From: Chitinophaga pinensis
GTDB lineage: Bacteria; Bacteroidota; Bacteroidia; Chitinophagales; UBA10324
Length of the DNA: 58,872 nucleotides
Reading direction: 5' to 3'
Assembly (NCBI GenBank): GCA_945903305.1
Contig: CAMDOA010000010.1
Span: forward strand, 1 to 58,872
The notes beneath the pieces are model-generated. The model was given only the letters and a program-made list of their open reading frames with translations, did no database searches and was not told where the DNA came from. Below, one piece after another: positions 1 through 10,005 of the stretch. Every line of letters begins with the position of its first letter. The first letter of the stretch is position 1. Made by a program: the position numbers and the translations under genes.

Positions 1-653
1 TTTATATGTTGCCAATCACTTGTTTGATTCGTGTTGTTGTAGTTTAAATTAAAAAACTCCGGATGATCGGCCACCACTCCGTAATTACTTAATGAGAAAT
101 TAACAGATTGAACGGTGTGATCCCACGAATGCCATTCCCACACAATGTTTCCGCCGGTAGTGCCAACAGGTTCCACTTCAATAATTTTATCGGGCCACAT
201 GATGTGGTTTACCGAACTTCCTTTTGCCACAGCTTCTGCAGCCGTTTTTAATTCATACGAAATCATTAACACATTGCCATTTGGCATCGGGCATATATCA
301 TGATGCAGATTATAAGAAGAAGTAGAATAAGTATAGGTCCATAAAACAGTTCCGCTGTAACTAACCTTTTGTACTACACCTGTCATTCCACCTCCACTAA
401 ATGTGGAGTTGTTTATTTTTACTGTTCGCAATAACGAACCACCCGGTAATAAATAACAAGAATATCCGGTGCCTCCTCCCGTTAAATTCCAGGTGTGAAA
501 GGGTGTACCATTCGTATCAATCAGGTTAGCAGTACTGCTGTTTTGTACACTGTAAAGCGTGTAATCGCCCCATTGTTGAGCATAAGAAAATTCAATGCTA
601 AGCATGGTAAGCAATAACATAGAAATGGATTTGAAACTTTTTTTATTTATCAT
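1..653 (-). CDS. Arylsulfotransferase (ASST)-like secreted protein, 3' part outside the window
   Basis: This frame is open from an ATG at 651-653 to the window edge, giving about 217 N-terminal residues; the C-terminus is missing. It begins with a signal peptide (MINKKSF, a hydrophobic core, then SYAQ). The mature part has the pattern seen in Bacteroidota arylsulfotransferase-family proteins: DTNGTPFHTW, then YNLHHDICPMPNGNVLM, then IVWEWHSWDH. In that family a six-bladed propeller carries catalytic histidines, and the HHD stretch here is in the expected early position. Bacteroidota members often end in a T9SS sorting domain, which cannot be checked here. A TAnnTTTG promoter element lies 21 bases upstream of the ATG. 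The fold family is fairly secure; the enzymatic substrate is unknown. Confidence 0.75.
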   Translation of the reverse strand, partial: MINKKSFKSISMLLLTMLSIEFSYAQQWGDYTLYSVQNSSTANLIDTNGTPFHTWNLTGGGTGYSCYLLPGGSLLRTVKINNSTFSGGGMTGVVQKVSYSGTVLWTYTYSTSSYNLHHDICPMPNGNVLMISYELKTAAEAVAKGSSVNHIMWPDKIIEVEPVGTTGGNIVWEWHSWDHTVQSVNFSLSNYGVVADHPEFFNLNYNNTNQTSDWQHI

Positions 654-674
654 GTTTGTTTTTATGAATGGGTA

Positions 675-682
675 CAAAAGTA
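675..682 (-). promoter_or_regulatory. Bacteroidota-type -7 element for the ASST-like gene
   Basis: Read on the minus strand this is TACTTTTG, an exact match to the Bacteroidota -7 consensus TAnnTTTG, 21 bases upstream of the ATG at 653. I do not see a clear -33 TTTG at the usual spacing. Confidence 0.55.
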
Positions 683-896
683 TTTTTCCTGATATAAAAT
701 CAGTCAGATAGTTATTTTATTCAAAGGTTTAATGAGGATGAATTTTTAGACAATGCGAAAAACAAATTGAATCACCACTCCATTTAATCAATCCGGTTGA
801 ACACCATTAGTAAAAGGGTGAGCGCGAATTTTTACTATGTAAAAATGAATGAATTCAAAAAAAAAGAATGTAAAACGCAGTGGCAGTAAATAAAAA

Positions 897-3800
897 TTAC
901 CGAATCAAAGTCACATCACCTTTCAGAATAATCAGATCTCCCTTCATGGTTTCAACTTCGGCATAATAAACAAACACACCGGTATTTACGGGCGAGTTTC
1001 TGAAGGTGCCATCCCATCCCTGATAAATTCCGTTTGACTCAAATACTTTTTCACCGGTTCGGTCATAAATCATCAGGTGAACATTCTGCAGGCTTCTTCC
1101 ATACACATAAAAAATATCGTTTACTCCATCATTATTCGGAGTGAAAGCAGTTGGAATAAAATAATTGATATTCGGAACCACAATAAATTTTCCCATTATA
1201 AAAGTATCAGTACATCCGATGTTGTTATAGGCAATCAACATCACTTCATAATTTCCTGAATCAACATAAGTATGATAAGGCGAAAAAACAGTACTGCTGT
1301 CGCCATCGCCAAAAAACCATTTGTACGAGCTGGCATAAACAGATTTATTAATAAAACTGAATGTGGCATCTTTTATTTCAGTTACTATTTCTGCTTCCGG
1401 TGTTGCAGTAAAATTCGCAACCGGATTATTTAACACTTCAATAAAATTCGGTTTGGTTAATGAATCCACGCAACCTGAGGCTGTGGCGACAATTAATTTC
1501 ACAGTAAAATTTCCGGGGGTATAAGTATGTGTAGGATTTTCGTCGGCACTTGTTCCATCATCACCAAAATGCCAGAGAAACGAATTCCCCAGTAAACTTT
1601 GATTGATAAAGGAGGTAGTAAATGGACTGCAACCCAAACTATCAGTTACAGTAAACGAAACCTGCGGCAACAAATCAATTAAAATAATTTGCGAAATCTG
1701 CGATGAAGTGCAATTATTTTCAGTAACCGAAAGGGTGATTGTATCAATTCCTGAATTTAAAAAATGAATAGAGTAGGGTCCCATTCCTGTTCCTGTATTA
1801 ATTGTTCCGTTATCAAAATTCCAATTGAAAGTTGCTCCGGATGTTGCTGTTCCGTTGTATGTAATCAATGCATCCTGATCAGGACAAATAACAGAAGGTG
1901 AAATTGTAAAATCAGCTGTAGGAACCGGATTTACTATTATAGTATGAGTTGTTACAATTGATGGACAACCATTTTCAGAAACCGTGAGCGTTACATTGTA
2001 AGTACCTGCCGAATTATATTTAATCTGATATGGTCCTTGTCCGCTTCCACTCAAAATTATTCCGCCACCAAAATCCCAAGTGTAAATTCCGGTTGCAGAA
2101 GCGCTTCCTGAATAAGAAATTAATGCGCTGTCTGATTGACAAATTGCAGCAGGTGAATTAAAAGTTGATGTTGGAATCGGGTAAACAATTATGGAATGTG
2201 AAGTAGCCGGAGAAGTGCAGCCATTTTCAATTACTGTTAATGATACATTGTAGTTGCCTGCATTTGTCCAGCTTAAACTATATGGCCCTTGTCCGGGACC
2301 GCCGGTTGATACGGCACTACCGAAATTCCAATTATAAGTTGATGAAGTTGCCGATGTTCCTGCATATGTTGCCGTTGAAATATTTCCTGCACAAATGGAT
2401 GCAGGAGTAAAATTAAAAGCTGAAGAAGGTATTGGATGCACTATCACATTTACTGTTGAAGCAGGAGAAGCGCATCCATTCACTGAAGCAGTAACTGAAT
2501 AATTTCCGGAATGCGCAACAATAGAATTGGCTCTTGTTGGGTTTTGTAAAACAGATGTAAATGCTGAAGGACCTGTCCAGGAATAAGATGCTCCCGTAAT
2601 ATTTCCTGCACTTAAATTAATTGTTTGCCCTGCGCATAAAGGTGAATTACTTGTTGCCCCCGGAGCTAACGGAACAGGTTTTACTAAAACGACAATGCTC
2701 GAAGGCGGACTTGTACAGTTAAATACTTTTACTGTGGCATTGTAAGTTCCGCTTGATGCAAGTGTTGCCGCAGGTATTGTTGGATTCTGTATTGCAGAAG
2801 AAAAACTATTCGGCCCTGTCCAGGCAAAAATTCCGGTTGGAACATTTGCTGCATTTAATTGCAAAGTTTGTCCTGCACAAATCGGACTGTTCGATGATAA
2901 AACCGGAGAAGCCGGAATCGGATGAATAACCACATTTGAAGAAACAGTATTTCCTACACAACCCGCTAAAGTCATAGTGAGCGAATAGCTGCCCATGTTA
3001 CTTGCAACAGTTACATTATTGATTAAAGGATTTTGTTGATTGGAAGTATAACCATTCGGCCCGGTCCATGAATAGGTAGATCCAGCAACCGGTTGCGTGG
3101 TTAGGTTCAGTGTTTGCCCATCGCACAAAGGACCATTATTAACAGGAGTTGCAGGTGGCGATAAATTTATTACAGCATTTGTAGTAGCAGGCAAACTTGT
3201 ACAGCCAAGAACGGTTACAGTTGCATTATAATTTCCTGAATTAGCAAACGGAACATTTGTGATTACAGGATTTTGCAAAAATGAATTATAGTTATTTGGC
3301 CCCGTCCAATGAAAAGTTCCGCCTGTAACATTTTGCGCTGTTAGATTTAAAGTTTGCCCCGAACACATCGGTGCATTATTGCTGATAATTGGTGGAGCAG
3401 GAATTGGATTAACAACAACATTTGTGCTTGATGGATTTCCTAAACATCCATTGGCAGTGGCGATCACGGTAAATGTTCCCGCATTTATTGCTGATGAAAT
3501 GGGTATGATTGGATTTTGTTGTGAAGAAGTAAAACCTGCAGGGCCAATCCATGAATAAGAACCACCGGCAATTGTTGAAGCAAATAATTGAACCGATTGA
3601 CCATTACAAGTCGGACTGTTACTGCTTGCTATTGAATTCGGAGTTGGATAAATGATTACATTGGTAGTAAGCGGCAAACTATTGCAACCATTTACATTTA
3701 TTGTTAATGAATAATTTCCTGCATTGGCAACTATTGTACTTGCGATAACCGGATTTTGTAATGAAGAATTAAATCCACCAGGGCCTGTCCACGAATAGGC

Positions 3801-6218
3801 AGCGCCTGCAACAGTTGCCGCATTCAAATTAAGAGTAAACCCTTGACAAATTGGAGCATTACTTGTCGGAGTTGGTGCCGTTGGTATCGGATTTAAAATA
3901 ACTGTTGTTGTTGATGGAGCACTTAAACATCCGAGTTTAATTATGATGCAGGAATAAACTCCGGCATTGGCAGCAACAGTTGAATTAATAATTGGATTTT
4001 GAAGTGAAGATGTAAATCCATTTGGACCAGTCCATTGATAAGTTGCATTATTTATTGTGGCAGCATTTAATTGCATTGTTGCCCCAAAACAAATCGGACT
4101 GTTATTAGAAAGCACAGGAGCCGCCGGAACAGGATTTATCATTACAGATGTTGTTCCTGCATTTGTATTGGTACATCCGTTTGCAGTTACTGTTAAAGTA
4201 TAAACTCCGCCATTGGTACTTGCTGCATTTGTTATAACAGGATTTTGCAATGCAGAAGAAAATCCATTCGGTCCAACCCATGAATACGAACCACCAACTA
4301 TTGTTGCGGCAAATAAATTTATTGATGTGCCCGGGCAAACCGGACTATTGGAAGTTGGAGTCGCAACCGGTATTGGATAGATAACCACATTGGTTGTAAG
4401 CGGAAGACTATTACATCCATTCACATTTATTGTTAAAGAATAATTTCCTGCATTAGCAGCAGTCGTATTTGGAATTGTTGGATTTTGTTGGTTAGAAGAA
4501 AATCCATTCGGTCCGGTCCATGAATAAGTTGCACCACCGACTAATGCCGCAGTTAAGTTTAATGTATTGCCGGGACAGAAAGGGGCATTGTTCGAAGGAG
4601 TTGGCGCAGTCGGACTTGGAAATAAAATAACATTGGTTGTTGATGAAGCACCTGTGCAACCGAGAACTGTAATAGTGCAAGAATAATTACCGGCATTTGC
4701 TGCAACAGTATTATTGATAACTGGATTTTGAAGTGAAGAGGTAAATCCATTCGGACCGGTCCATGAATAAGTTGCGCCTGCAACCGCAACTGCTGAAAGT
4801 TGTAATGCAGCGCCAACACAAATTGGTGCGTTGCTCAAAATGGTTGGAGCCACAGGAATTGGATTTACAACCAAATTAATGTTTCCGGTATTAGTACTTG
4901 TGCATCCATTTAAAGTAACAGCCAAATGATAAACACCAGAATTTGCGAGGGTTGCATTTGTAATAACAGGATTTTGTTGCGAAGATGAAAAACCATTCGG
5001 GCCTGTCCATGCATAAGTGCCACCGACTACTGTAACAGCATTTAAATTAATTGTTGAACCAACACACAGCGGACTATTGCTTGATGGTGTGGCGACAGGA
5101 ATTGGATTGACAGTAACAATTGCAGTGGCGGTATCAGCGCATGGATAGCCTTTATTCACTATCAACTTCGCAGTATATGTTCCGGCGGTGTTATAGGTGT
5201 ATGTTGGAGAAAATAAAATTGAAGTGTCTGAAGTTCCTGCCACACCAAAATCCCAGAAATAATAGGTAGCAGCTGTACTGGTGTTAGGAAAAGTCAGCGG
5301 GGCTCCTTTACAAACTGTAAAAGTGGGAGGAATAATGGCGTTCACATTTTGAATACATTGAACAACATTGAATTGAAAATCTCGGTAGTGAGAACTTAAT
5401 AAAACTCCGTTTCTATATTCTTTTACACAAACACCCACTACAAATTGCCCAAGCGTATTTGGCACACCGGTAATCATTCCGTTTGATGTATTAATAGTTA
5501 CCTGGGGCGAACCACCAACCGGGTTACTAAAAGTATAACCTCCGGTAAATGGGATGGGGGTATAAGGTGGGGGCGAAGCAGGTGATGGAGTTGGATTACC
5601 CTGGCCACCGCCATTAAAAGGATTAAAAAAACTATAAACCAATTGGTCGCCGTCTATATCAGTTGCCACATGATTAAACACAAGTGGCTCATTAACGCAA
5701 ATGCAAGTCGGTGGGAAATTGGTAAACTCAGGACTGCTGTTTCCAACGGCAATAGCTGATGGAGGTATTGAGGCCATAAAAGTAGCGCCATAAGTATTCG
5801 GGTTGCTTACATTTAAGATGGTGCCATTTCTACAACATCTTTGATAGACTAATGTATATCCGCCGGCCAAAGGCGGAAGCACTTTATTGGTGGTATAAAC
5901 AGCAGCTTCAACACAAATATTGGGTGGAGTGGTTAGGCAAATATTCCCGGTGTTATTTGGAATTGAAATGGGTCCTGGAAAATTGATATCAATCGAATCA
6001 ATTAAGGCAAGGGTAGTAGAATTGAAAAAATAAACAGTGATTGGATTGTCAAAATTTGTTTGTGCATTACAATCTCTGTATAGCTCTAATTTTATCTGGT
6101 AAACATTATTGCCTAAAAACTTATAAGTCAATTCCCCACCAACTATATGAGTTGCTTTTGATTGAATTGGATGTAACCAAAACAAAAACGCAAATAGCAG
6201 AAGGAGGGTTTGCTTCAT
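897..6218 (-). CDS. Giant secreted adhesin-like repeat protein with Ig-like and PKD modules and a type B T9SS sorting domain
   Basis: This 1773-residue protein starts with a signal peptide (about residues 1-21) followed by THIVGGELTYKF, a stretch typical of the N-terminus of large Bacteroidota surface proteins. Residues about 370-1263 hold eleven Ig-like modules of about 81 residues, each with a cysteine pair and a YSWTGPNGF-type centre. Three PKD-like modules with NWNFG or TWDFG cores follow, then two classic PKD domains (LWHFGDDG, KWFFGDGD). The last 91 residues, from NINYFIPTAFTPNNDG, form the gliding-motility-associated type B C-terminal domain (CHU_C/TIGR04131), which routes the protein through the T9SS. 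No catalytic domain is visible, so an adhesive or structural surface role is the likely inference. The protein belongs to a widespread family type, but its ligand cannot be read from sequence. Confidence 0.9.
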   Translation of the reverse strand: MKQTLLLLFAFLFWLHPIQSKATHIVGGELTYKFLGNNVYQIKLELYRDCNAQTNFDNPITVYFFNSTTLALIDSIDINFPGPISIPNNTGNICLTTPPNICVEAAVYTTNKVLPPLAGGYTLVYQRCCRNGTILNVSNPNTYGATFMASIPPSAIAVGNSSPEFTNFPPTCICVNEPLVFNHVATDIDGDQLVYSFFNPFNGGGQGNPTPSPASPPPYTPIPFTGGYTFSNPVGGSPQVTINTSNGMITGVPNTLGQFVVGVCVKEYRNGVLLSSHYRDFQFNVVQCIQNVNAIIPPTFTVCKGAPLTFPNTSTAATYYFWDFGVAGTSDTSILFSPTYTYNTAGTYTAKLIVNKGYPCADTATAIVTVNPIPVATPSSNSPLCVGSTINLNAVTVVGGTYAWTGPNGFSSSQQNPVITNATLANSGVYHLAVTLNGCTSTNTGNINLVVNPIPVAPTILSNAPICVGAALQLSAVAVAGATYSWTGPNGFTSSLQNPVINNTVAANAGNYSCTITVLGCTGASSTTNVILFPSPTAPTPSNNAPFCPGNTLNLTAALVGGATYSWTGPNGFSSNQQNPTIPNTTAANAGNYSLTINVNGCNSLPLTTNVVIYPIPVATPTSNSPVCPGTSINLFAATIVGGSYSWVGPNGFSSALQNPVITNAASTNGGVYTLTVTANGCTNTNAGTTSVMINPVPAAPVLSNNSPICFGATMQLNAATINNATYQWTGPNGFTSSLQNPIINSTVAANAGVYSCIIIKLGCLSAPSTTTVILNPIPTAPTPTSNAPICQGFTLNLNAATVAGAAYSWTGPGGFNSSLQNPVIASTIVANAGNYSLTINVNGCNSLPLTTNVIIYPTPNSIASSNSPTCNGQSVQLFASTIAGGSYSWIGPAGFTSSQQNPIIPISSAINAGTFTVIATANGCLGNPSSTNVVVNPIPAPPIISNNAPMCSGQTLNLTAQNVTGGTFHWTGPNNYNSFLQNPVITNVPFANSGNYNATVTVLGCTSLPATTNAVINLSPPATPVNNGPLCDGQTLNLTTQPVAGSTYSWTGPNGYTSNQQNPLINNVTVASNMGSYSLTMTLAGCVGNTVSSNVVIHPIPASPVLSSNSPICAGQTLQLNAANVPTGIFAWTGPNSFSSAIQNPTIPAATLASSGTYNATVKVFNCTSPPSSIVVLVKPVPLAPGATSNSPLCAGQTINLSAGNITGASYSWTGPSAFTSVLQNPTRANSIVAHSGNYSVTASVNGCASPASTVNVIVHPIPSSAFNFTPASICAGNISTATYAGTSATSSTYNWNFGSAVSTGGPGQGPYSLSWTNAGNYNVSLTVIENGCTSPATSHSIIVYPIPTSTFNSPAAICQSDSALISYSGSASATGIYTWDFGGGIILSGSGQGPYQIKYNSAGTYNVTLTVSENGCPSIVTTHTIIVNPVPTADFTISPSVICPDQDALITYNGTATSGATFNWNFDNGTINTGTGMGPYSIHFLNSGIDTITLSVTENNCTSSQISQIILIDLLPQVSFTVTDSLGCSPFTTSFINQSLLGNSFLWHFGDDGTSADENPTHTYTPGNFTVKLIVATASGCVDSLTKPNFIEVLNNPVANFTATPEAEIVTEIKDATFSFINKSVYASSYKWFFGDGDSSTVFSPYHTYVDSGNYEVMLIAYNNIGCTDTFIMGKFIVVPNINYFIPTAFTPNNDGVNDIFYVYGRSLQNVHLMIYDRTGEKVFESNGIYQGWDGTFRNSPVNTGVFVYYAEVETMKGDLIILKGDVTLIR
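2430..5110. repeat. Eleven in-frame tandem repeats of about 243 bp encoding Ig-like modules
   Basis: The stretch encodes eleven consecutive modules of about 81 residues, each with the order PIP, SNSPxCxG, NLxA, YSWTGPNGF, QNPxI, NAGxYS and NGC. Modules 1, 4 and 7 resemble each other, as do 2, 5, 8 and 3, 6, 9. This gives a three-module super-repeat of about 730 bp, with modules 10 and 11 diverged. Modules 3 and 6 share an almost identical run from NAGNYSLTINVNGCNSLPL onwards. Confidence 0.85.
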
Positions 6219-6268
6219 TTCTGTTTCAATAATACTTCAATTATCTCAGGTATTGTTATTCATTCCGA

Positions 6269-8188
6269 TTAGTGTTTCACAAATCTTACACTATCATGAC
6301 TATTGCCTGAATTTAAATTGATTTCATAAAGGCCTGAAGCAAAATCTTTCAGGTTTATTGTTTCGTTCATTTGCTTGTTAATTGGTGAAGCGAAATTTTT
6401 TATCATAACAATCTGCCCCAATGAATTCACAATACTCAATTCGGTCTTTTCATTTTTTATTACAAAATTCAAATGCAATAAATTATCAGTAACCGGATTC
6501 GGATAAATCAAAAATTGTTGGTTGTTTGAAAGTTCATTTATTCCATCAGGAAAAACAGATAATTGTATTTGAATAGTATCACCACCCGGGCAACCGGCGC
6601 TTGTTACAACTAATGTTACAGTATAAGCACCAGTTCCACTGAAAGTGTAAATCGGATTTTGATTACTGCTTCCGTTTCCATCTCCAAAATTCCACGACCA
6701 GCTTGATGCGTTAAAGGAACTGTCGTGAAACAAAACTGTATTGCCATTCATGGTGTAACCAAAATTTGCAGTTACATCTTGTGTAACAACAATTATCAAT
6801 GATGAATCAGTAGTACTGCATCCGGTATTGTTGCTTGTAACAGTTATTGTATAAGTTGTAGTTGTGGTTGGGTTCACCTGTGTATTATTTGTTGTAATTC
6901 CTCCGGGGTTCCATAAATAAGTATTTCCACCACCACCTCCTCCGCCACCAGAGCCAGAAGCAAGATTTACAGTGCTTCCTGTACATACAGTATCGTCCGA
7001 AGATGTTGGGTTAATGTTTGGACCATTTGCCACTGTAATATTTAAAGTAGCTGAAGCAGCACAACCAGAAGTATCAGTTCCGGTAACAGTATAAATTGTA
7101 TTTGTTCCCGGTGTTGCAAAAACAAGATCGCCGGTTGAATTATCTAATCCGGTTGATGGACTCCATGTGTATGTAGTAGCTCCGGTAACAGAAAGAATAA
7201 CGGGATCTCCGCCATTGCAAAATGCAGCCCCGCCATTTGGTGCAACAGTTAAAACAGGAAGTGGCGAAGTACTCACATTTATTGAAGTAACTGCAGATGT
7301 ATCAGCACTGGCAGAATTCGAGCAGCTGATATAACAACGGAAATAAGTGGTGGCTGTTAATGTATTTGAAGTATAAGTTGCCACATCAAATGCTTCATTA
7401 GTCCACGGACCTGTGGCACTTAATGAACTTTGCCATACAATAGAAATTCCCGATGCACCGGTTGTTTGTCCGGTTATAGCTAAAGTTGTTGTTCCGCTTC
7501 CGTCACAAATTAATATGGGATTTGCATTTAAGTTTCCAATTGTTGGCGTGCCGGTACATTGCGGAGGATAAGAAGTCCATGAAACATTATCAATAAAAAT
7601 ATGATTTCCCGAATGGCCTTCCCCGCTAAAAATTAAATAGTTTGTATTTGTATTAAATGATTGCGGCACATCGAACGAATAAAAGTACCAACCAAAAATG
7701 CTAACGGTATCGGGCAAATTATAGCTTGCCAAGCGGGCAATAGCTCCTAATCGAACCGCACCGGTTAAGTCGTTTATTGTATTCACCATTAGTGTTAAAC
7801 TATCAATGGAATTAACCAAACCTGTATCACGATACATCCAGAAAGAAAGCGTGGCGGTATCTGTTGCTGTTAATCCTGAATAGTCAATTACCGGAGTAAA
7901 CATAGCTTGTGTACTTATGCCGGTATAACTATGGCTGCTGAATCGGGCCATTCCCGCTCCACTGAAAGGTGCGGCAATAGGTGGAAATGTTGCATTCGTA
8001 CGGCGAACCCAGATATCACCAGGATTTCCACCGATACCAACCGGAGTATTTAAAGTCCAGCCAGTTGCCGGAAACGCTAGGGCATCAAAACTTTCGGAAT
8101 TGACAATTTGCGCAGAAGAATAATTAATATTAATCATCAACAAAAGACAGGCAGAAAATACATAAATCAGGAACGGATTCTTTTTCAT
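6269..8188 (-). CDS. Choice-of-anchor J protein with PKD domain and type A T9SS sorting domain
   Basis: This 639-residue secreted protein has a signal peptide ending near NYSSAQ. Residues about 30-210 look like a choice-of-anchor J / MAM-like jelly-roll domain: ESFDALAFPATGW near the start and HIFIDNVSW near the end. Ig-like segments follow, then a glycine run (about residues 413-420), a PKD domain with WSWNFGDGNG, and a type A T9SS C-terminal domain starting at FLIYPNPVTDN and ending in SVRFVKH. No enzymatic motif is visible; adhesion or carbohydrate binding is inference only. It lies 50 bases upstream of the giant repeat protein on the same strand. A TATTCTTG sequence about 50 bases upstream of the ATG is a one-mismatch -7 box. 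Confidence 0.85.
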   Translation of the reverse strand: MKKNPFLIYVFSACLLLMININYSSAQIVNSESFDALAFPATGWTLNTPVGIGGNPGDIWVRRTNATFPPIAAPFSGAGMARFSSHSYTGISTQAMFTPVIDYSGLTATDTATLSFWMYRDTGLVNSIDSLTLMVNTINDLTGAVRLGAIARLASYNLPDTVSIFGWYFYSFDVPQSFNTNTNYLIFSGEGHSGNHIFIDNVSWTSYPPQCTGTPTIGNLNANPILICDGSGTTTLAITGQTTGASGISIVWQSSLSATGPWTNEAFDVATYTSNTLTATTYFRCYISCSNSASADTSAVTSINVSTSPLPVLTVAPNGGAAFCNGGDPVILSVTGATTYTWSPSTGLDNSTGDLVFATPGTNTIYTVTGTDTSGCAASATLNITVANGPNINPTSSDDTVCTGSTVNLASGSGGGGGGGGNTYLWNPGGITTNNTQVNPTTTTTYTITVTSNNTGCSTTDSSLIIVVTQDVTANFGYTMNGNTVLFHDSSFNASSWSWNFGDGNGSSNQNPIYTFSGTGAYTVTLVVTSAGCPGGDTIQIQLSVFPDGINELSNNQQFLIYPNPVTDNLLHLNFVIKNEKTELSIVNSLGQIVMIKNFASPINKQMNETINLKDFASGLYEINLNSGNSHDSVRFVKH

Positions 8189-8395
8189 TTCAATTTTTTT
8201 AATTGTGTAAATTTTTTAGCGGACGCAAGAATAGAGGTTTAAGTAGCTAGTACTTGGTAAACTTTGTAAACGGTAAGGCTAATTTTCCAGATTAAATTTA
8301 ATATTAATTAAAGCAATAAAAAGTTTGATAACAACGATAATTAAATGATCAACAGATTGATATTGTTGTTGATAGACCCGGCGATAAAATAATTG

Positions 8396-8468
8396 TGGTG
8401 AGACCCAGATTTGAACTGGGGACGCAAGGATTTTCAGTCCTTCGCTCTACCAACTGAGCTATCCCACC
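8396..8468 (-). tRNA. tRNA-Phe (anticodon GAA)
   Basis: The minus strand folds into a complete cloverleaf. The 7-bp acceptor stem pairs GGTGGGA with TCTCACC with one G-T pair. The D arm is GCTC/GAGC, the anticodon stem AAGGA/TCCTT with loop CTGAAAA, and the T arm CCCAG/CTGGG with loop TTCAAAT. The anticodon is therefore GAA. The discriminator base is A and the 3' CCA is not encoded, as is common in Bacteroidota. It stands alone, between the choice-of-anchor J gene and dnaN. Confidence 0.97.
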
Positions 8469-8485
8469 ATTGGTTAAGAGGGCGG

Positions 8486-8493
8486 CAAATATA
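8486..8493 (-). promoter_or_regulatory. -7 promoter element of tRNA-Phe
   Basis: The minus strand reads TATATTTG, an exact TAnnTTTG match, 17 bases before the mature 5' end of tRNA-Phe. This is a good distance for a short 5' leader removed by RNase P. Confidence 0.65.
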
Positions 8494-8799
8494 GTTGCAT
8501 TACTCAATTATGGAAATCAAACGCTCAGTCATTGATTTAAAATTTTATTTACCAGCACTTGTTTCATCAGCGCACCTAACTGAAGATAAAAATTTTTTGA
8601 ACCGAAGTATTTCTGTAATAAAAAATTCATCAATTAAAAAAAATTAAATTTCCGTAAGTAAAAAATTGATTCGCCATAGTTTCCAATCATGCTATTTCAA
8701 AATATTTATATTTACCCCGTTACAAAATTTATTCAACACATTAATTAAACGCCATTCTGCAAATTCAGTATGAGCAAGACCAAACCAACCGACAGCAAA
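8494..8799. other. AT-rich gene-free stretch upstream of dnaN
   Basis: About 300 bases hold no credible reading frame. They separate the divergent tRNA-Phe and dnaN promoters. TATATTTA at 8707-8714 on the plus strand is one base off the -7 consensus and could drive dnaN with a leader of about 85 bases. No DnaA-box cluster or other origin-like repeat is seen. Confidence 0.5.
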
Positions 8800-9918
8800 A
8801 TGAAATTTATTGTTTCTACAGGAGCGTTGTTAAAACAGCTATCGCTCATTGATGGGGTTATCAGCACCAACACGGTGTTACCCATTCTCGAAGATTTTTT
8901 GTTCGAAATAAAAAAAGCAAAGCTCACTGTTTTCAGTACCGACCTTGAAACTTCAATGAGCACAACACTTGAGGTGGAAGCAAAGGAAGATGGAAAAATT
9001 GCCATACCGGCCCGCATGCTTATTAATATTTTAAAATCGCTGCCCGAGCAACCACTTACATTCAGTATTGATGAGCAGAGTTATGGAATAGAAATAACTT
9101 CCGATAATGGAAAATACAAACTAACTGGCGAAAATGGCGATGACTATCCGCGCATTCCAATTGCCGAAAACATTAAGGATATAAAAATCAGTTCTTCCGT
9201 TTTAAAAAATGCGATAAGCAAATGTTTGTTTGCGGTTGGTACTGATGAGTTGCGCCCGGCTATGACCGGAGTTAATTTCGAATTATCAAAAACCGGAATC
9301 ACCTTCGTAAGTACTGATGCGCACAAATTGGTTCGCTTTAAAAGAATGGATACAAGAAGCGAGGCCGACGCATCATTTATCATTCCACGAAAAGCATTGC
9401 AATTGGTTAATGGCTCGTTGCCCATAGATGATACGCAGGTTAATTTATCTTATAATTCCAGCAACGCATTTTTCAGTTTTGGCACTGTGAATCTTATTTG
9501 CCGATTAATTGATGCGCGCTATCCGGATTATAATGCGGTGATACCAACCGATAATCCGAACAAATTAATTATTGGTACAACCGAAATTCTGAATTCGCTC
9601 CGCCGATTAATTATTTTCTCTAATAAAACCACACATCAGGTAACTTTTGAATTAAAAGGAAGCGAGCTTACCATAACTGCCCGCGATTTGGATTTCAGTA
9701 ATGAAGCTACAGAAAAATTAGTTTGTAATTATAATGGCGAGGATATTGAAATATCATTCAACGGCCGGTTTCTCACTGAAATTTTAAGCGCCATCAGTAC
9801 TGATGAAGTGAAGTTTGAATTCAGCACCCCAACCAGAGCATCATTAATTTCTCCAACAGCAGGTGACGATAAAGAAGATACGCTGATGCTGGTGATGCCG
9901 ATTATGGTGAATAACTAA
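8800..9918 (+). CDS. dnaN: DNA polymerase III subunit beta (sliding clamp)
   Basis: This encodes the ring-shaped clamp that tethers the replicative polymerase to DNA. The sequence starts MKFIVSTGALLKQLSLIDGV and contains the family landmarks TVLPILEDFLFEI, IPARMLINILKSLPEQP, RPAMTGVNFEL and YPDYNAVIP, and ends in MLVMPIMVN. All three clamp domains are present. An in-frame ATG at 8770 would add ten residues (MSKTKPTDSK). I prefer 8800 because it gives 372 residues, the usual family length, and the canonical MKF start. dnaN is not next to dnaA here. The DUF5606 gene that follows is convergent with it. Confidence 0.96.
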   Translation: MKFIVSTGALLKQLSLIDGVISTNTVLPILEDFLFEIKKAKLTVFSTDLETSMSTTLEVEAKEDGKIAIPARMLINILKSLPEQPLTFSIDEQSYGIEITSDNGKYKLTGENGDDYPRIPIAENIKDIKISSSVLKNAISKCLFAVGTDELRPAMTGVNFELSKTGITFVSTDAHKLVRFKRMDTRSEADASFIIPRKALQLVNGSLPIDDTQVNLSYNSSNAFFSFGTVNLICRLIDARYPDYNAVIPTDNPNKLIIGTTEILNSLRRLIIFSNKTTHQVTFELKGSELTITARDLDFSNEATEKLVCNYNGEDIEISFNGRFLTEILSAISTDEVKFEFSTPTRASLISPTAGDDKEDTLMLVMPIMVNN

Positions 9919-10005
9919 ATACTGATTTGATAATTAGAGGATGTGCTAATTTGATATTGGAGTAACGACTCAATTATCATAGATTCAAATTTCCAAATCT
10001 TTCAA

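Noticed and set aside
2430-5110. Regular direct repeats that could suggest a CRISPR array or tandem satellite
   Set aside because: The repeats are about 243 bp, stay in one reading frame and encode Ig-like modules; there is no short identical repeat with unique spacers.
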